Assembly: GCA_036675035.1 (NCBI GenBank)
Contig: JAKFFO010000054.1
Span: forward strand, 1-16,391
DNA length: 16,391 bases
Direction of reading: 5' to 3'
From: MESE01 sp036675035
Lineage (GTDB): Bacteria > Pseudomonadota > Gammaproteobacteria > Burkholderiales > Burkholderiaceae_D
Shown: piece after piece, positions 14,900-16,391 of the stretch
Layout of the letters: every line of letters begins with the position of its first letter
Position numbering within the stretch: position 1 is the first letter of the stretch
The notes under the pieces: model-generated
Databases searched by the model: none
Told to the model about the DNA's origin: nothing
The model's input: only the letters and a program-made list of their open reading frames with translations
Program-made: the position numbers and the translations under genes

Positions 14900-15593
14900 A
14901 ATCCCTGTTTCCAAAAATTGCGGTTCCGATGCGAACCATGGTAGAACCTTCGACAATCGCAGCTGTCATATCGGCCGACATGCCCATCGACAGTGTATCG
15001 ATTGCGAGCCCACGCGCGCGCAGCTCGTCGAAAAATACGCGCAGCTTGCGAAATGGTATGCGCTGTTGTTCGATATCGCCCGCCGGTTCCGGTATCGCCA
15101 TCAATCCGCGCAAACACAGTCGCGGCATGCGCGCGATTGCATGCGCCAATTCCGATGCCTGTTCCAGTGTCACGCCGCTTTTGCTGGCTTCGCCGCTGAT
15201 ATTGACCTGAAGGCACACATTCAAGAGCGGCAGATGCGCTGGCCGCTGTTCGGACAGGCGCTGCGCGATTTTTGCCCGCTCGATCGAATGCACCCAATCG
15301 AAGTTTTCCGCAATTGACCGTGTCTTGTTGCTCTGGATCGGTCCGATGAAATGCCACTCCGGGTTTAGTTCGGGCTGCAGATCGTGCAGTGCAGTCATCT
15401 TGTCCAGCGCTTCCTGCAGATAATTTTCGCCGAATGCTTTTTGCCCGGCCCGTGACGCCTCCAATACTGCCTGCGGCCCGAATGTTTTCGATACTGCCAA
15501 CAGTCCGACACTTTCCGGGTTGCGCCCCGCTTCGCGCGCAGCTGTAGCAATACGGTCATGGACAACTTGCAAGTTCCGGGAGATTAAGGACAT
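14889..15593 (-). CDS. yggS: YggS/PROSC family pyridoxal phosphate homeostasis protein
   Basis: YggS binds PLP without known enzymatic activity and helps keep free vitamin B6 and amino-acid pools balanced. With the ATG at 15593 the product has 234 residues, begins MSLISRNLQVVHDRI, and puts the PLP lysine at position 36 in LLAVSKTF, the same number as E. coli YggS. An upstream ATG at 15605 (MHLI) is in frame but would start at or next to the predicted transcript start. Other features are AFGENYLQEALDKM, WHFIGPIQSNKTR, the LQVNISGEASKSG strand, and SMGMSADMTAAIVEGSTMVRIGTAIFG at the C terminus, which binds the phosphate. It overlaps proC by 11 bases and is divergent from pilT, the same trio arrangement known in pseudomonads. 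Confidence 0.94.
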   Translation of the reverse strand: MSLISRNLQVVHDRIATAAREAGRNPESVGLLAVSKTFGPQAVLEASRAGQKAFGENYLQEALDKMTALHDLQPELNPEWHFIGPIQSNKTRSIAENFDWVHSIERAKIAQRLSEQRPAHLPLLNVCLQVNISGEASKSGVTLEQASELAHAIARMPRLCLRGLMAIPEPAGDIEQQRIPFRKLRVFFDELRARGLAIDTLSMGMSADMTAAIVEGSTMVRIGTAIFGNRDYAK

Positions 15594-15611
15594 AATCAAA
15601 TGCATTCAGGC

Positions 15612-15639
15612 AATATCACGCGGATTTCAAAAATGGCAA
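15612..15639 (-). promoter_or_regulatory. Possible promoter for yggS-proC
   Basis: On the minus strand TTGCCA (15639-15634) and GATATT (15617-15612) are 16 bases apart. Transcription would start near 15605, leaving a leader of only about 12 nt before the yggS ATG at 15593. The -10 matches consensus at 4 of 6 positions, so this is tentative. Confidence 0.4.
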
Positions 15640-15652
15640 CACGACTGTACGG

Positions 15653-15682
15653 TTCAAGCCATCCGTTTTTTTATTTTATATA
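15653..15682 (+). promoter_or_regulatory. Possible promoter for pilT
   Basis: TTCAAG (15653-15658) and TATATA (15677-15682) are separated by 18 bases that include a T-rich tract (15666-15677). The leader to the pilT ATG would be about 15 nt and includes AGGGA about 7 bases before the ATG. A shifted -10, TATAGT, would lengthen the spacer to 20. This is a pattern match only. Confidence 0.4.
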
Positions 15683-15703
15683 GTGCAGGCTCAGGGATTA
15701 TAA

Positions 15704-16391
15704 ATGGACATTTCCGAACTACTTGCTTTCTCGGTCAAGAATAACGCGTCCGATCTGCATTTATCCGCCGGCTTGCCGCCGATGATTCGCGTCCACGGCG
15801 ACGTACGCCGCATCAATTTGCCGCCGCTGGAGCATAAGGATGTGCACGGCATGATTTATGACATCATGAACGATGGCCAACGCAAAGTGTATGAAGAAAG
15901 CCTTGAGTGCGATTTTTCTTTCGCCATTCCCGGCCTGGCCCGGTTCCGGGTCAATGCATTCAACCAGGATCGCGGCGCGGCTGCGGTGTTGCGAACTATT
16001 CCGTCGAAAATTCTCAGCCTGGAACAATTGAATGCACCAAAGATATTTGCCGACCTGGCAATGAAGCCGCGCGGACTGGTACTGGTGACCGGTCCGACCG
16101 GCTCGGGAAAATCAACCACGCTGGCCGGCATGGTCAATCATCTTAACGAAACAGAATACGGGCATATCCTGACGGTCGAGGATCCAATCGAATTCGTGCA
16201 TGAATCGAAAAAATGCCTGATCAACCAGCGCGAAGTCGGGCCGCACACGCTGTCATTCACCGCCGCACTGCGTTCGGCACTGCGCGAAGATCCTGATGCG
16301 ATCCTGGTCGGAGAGTTGCGTGATCTGGAAACGATCCGCCTGGCGCTCTCGGCTGCAGAAACCGGCCACCTGGTGTTCGGCACCCTGCATA
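15704..16391 (+). CDS. pilT: PilT, type IV pilus retraction ATPase (partial, first 229 residues)
   Basis: PilT is the hexameric cytoplasmic motor that depolymerises type IV pili, powering twitching motility and DNA uptake. Translation from the ATG at 15704 begins MDISELLAFSVKNNASDLHLSAG, the canonical PilT N terminus, and runs to the window end. Key residues sit at their standard numbers: Walker A GPTGSGKST with Lys136, the Asp box around LTVEDPIEF, Walker B with Glu204 in ILVGELRD, and the His box GHLVFGTLH with His222 and His229. The complete protein is about 345 residues, so the last third, including the AIRNLIRE region, is outside. It is named pilT rather than pilU or pilB by its start and length of the N domain. 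The gene is divergent from yggS-proC. Confidence 0.96.
   Translation, partial: MDISELLAFSVKNNASDLHLSAGLPPMIRVHGDVRRINLPPLEHKDVHGMIYDIMNDGQRKVYEESLECDFSFAIPGLARFRVNAFNQDRGAAAVLRTIPSKILSLEQLNAPKIFADLAMKPRGLVLVTGPTGSGKSTTLAGMVNHLNETEYGHILTVEDPIEFVHESKKCLINQREVGPHTLSFTAALRSALREDPDAILVGELRDLETIRLALSAAETGHLVFGTLH

Noticed and set aside
14900..14956. Longer ProC start adding 19 residues
   Set aside because: The extra residues precede the conserved Rossmann start and lie inside the YggS C-terminal coding region; the internal ATG matches family starts.
1..16391. A novel defence, mobile or biosynthetic system
   Set aside because: All long credible genes belong to conserved housekeeping families in familiar neighbourhoods; no unexplained gene, integrase, transposase, tandem array or odd-composition block was seen.

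Overview
The window looks like core chromosome of a betaproteobacterium, most likely Burkholderiales and close to Oxalobacteraceae (Herminiimonas/Herbaspirillum type). This rests on protein similarity recalled from memory and on gene order, not on a search. Composition appears uniform and moderately GC-rich. I found no insertion sequence, phage gene, CRISPR array, rRNA or tRNA. Every long reading frame that is not a shadow belongs to a well-known family.

Layout. Positions 1-5331 (minus strand) read queA > tgt > yajC > secD > secF, with secF running off the left edge. queA and tgt are two steps of queuosine tRNA modification. yajC, secD and secF encode the accessory complex of the Sec translocase and have a recognisable promoter of their own in front of yajC. 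Positions 5332-5477 form a divergent control region holding a good sigma70-like promoter for recG and short iterated repeats. Positions 5478-8589 (plus) hold recG and oxyR, i.e. fork-repair helicase and peroxide sensor. Positions 8610-12913 (minus) hold ugpB > ugpA > ugpE > ugpC, a complete glycerol-3-phosphate ABC importer without ugpQ; a strong hairpin separates ugpB from ugpA and a Pho-box-like repeat lies upstream of ugpB. Positions 13027-13881 (plus) hold ubiA (ubiquinone synthesis). Positions 14075-15593 (minus) hold yggS > proC (PLP homeostasis, proline synthesis), and from 15704 (plus) pilT, the twitching-motility retraction ATPase, runs off the right edge at residue 229.

Coding density is high. 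The longest stretch without a gene is 13882-14074 (193 bp), which carries overlapping inverted repeats. I see no undescribed multi-gene system. What merits a second look is regulatory: the repeats ahead of recG, the ugpB-ugpA hairpin, the possible Pho box, the ubiA/proC inverted repeats, and the long tail of QueA.
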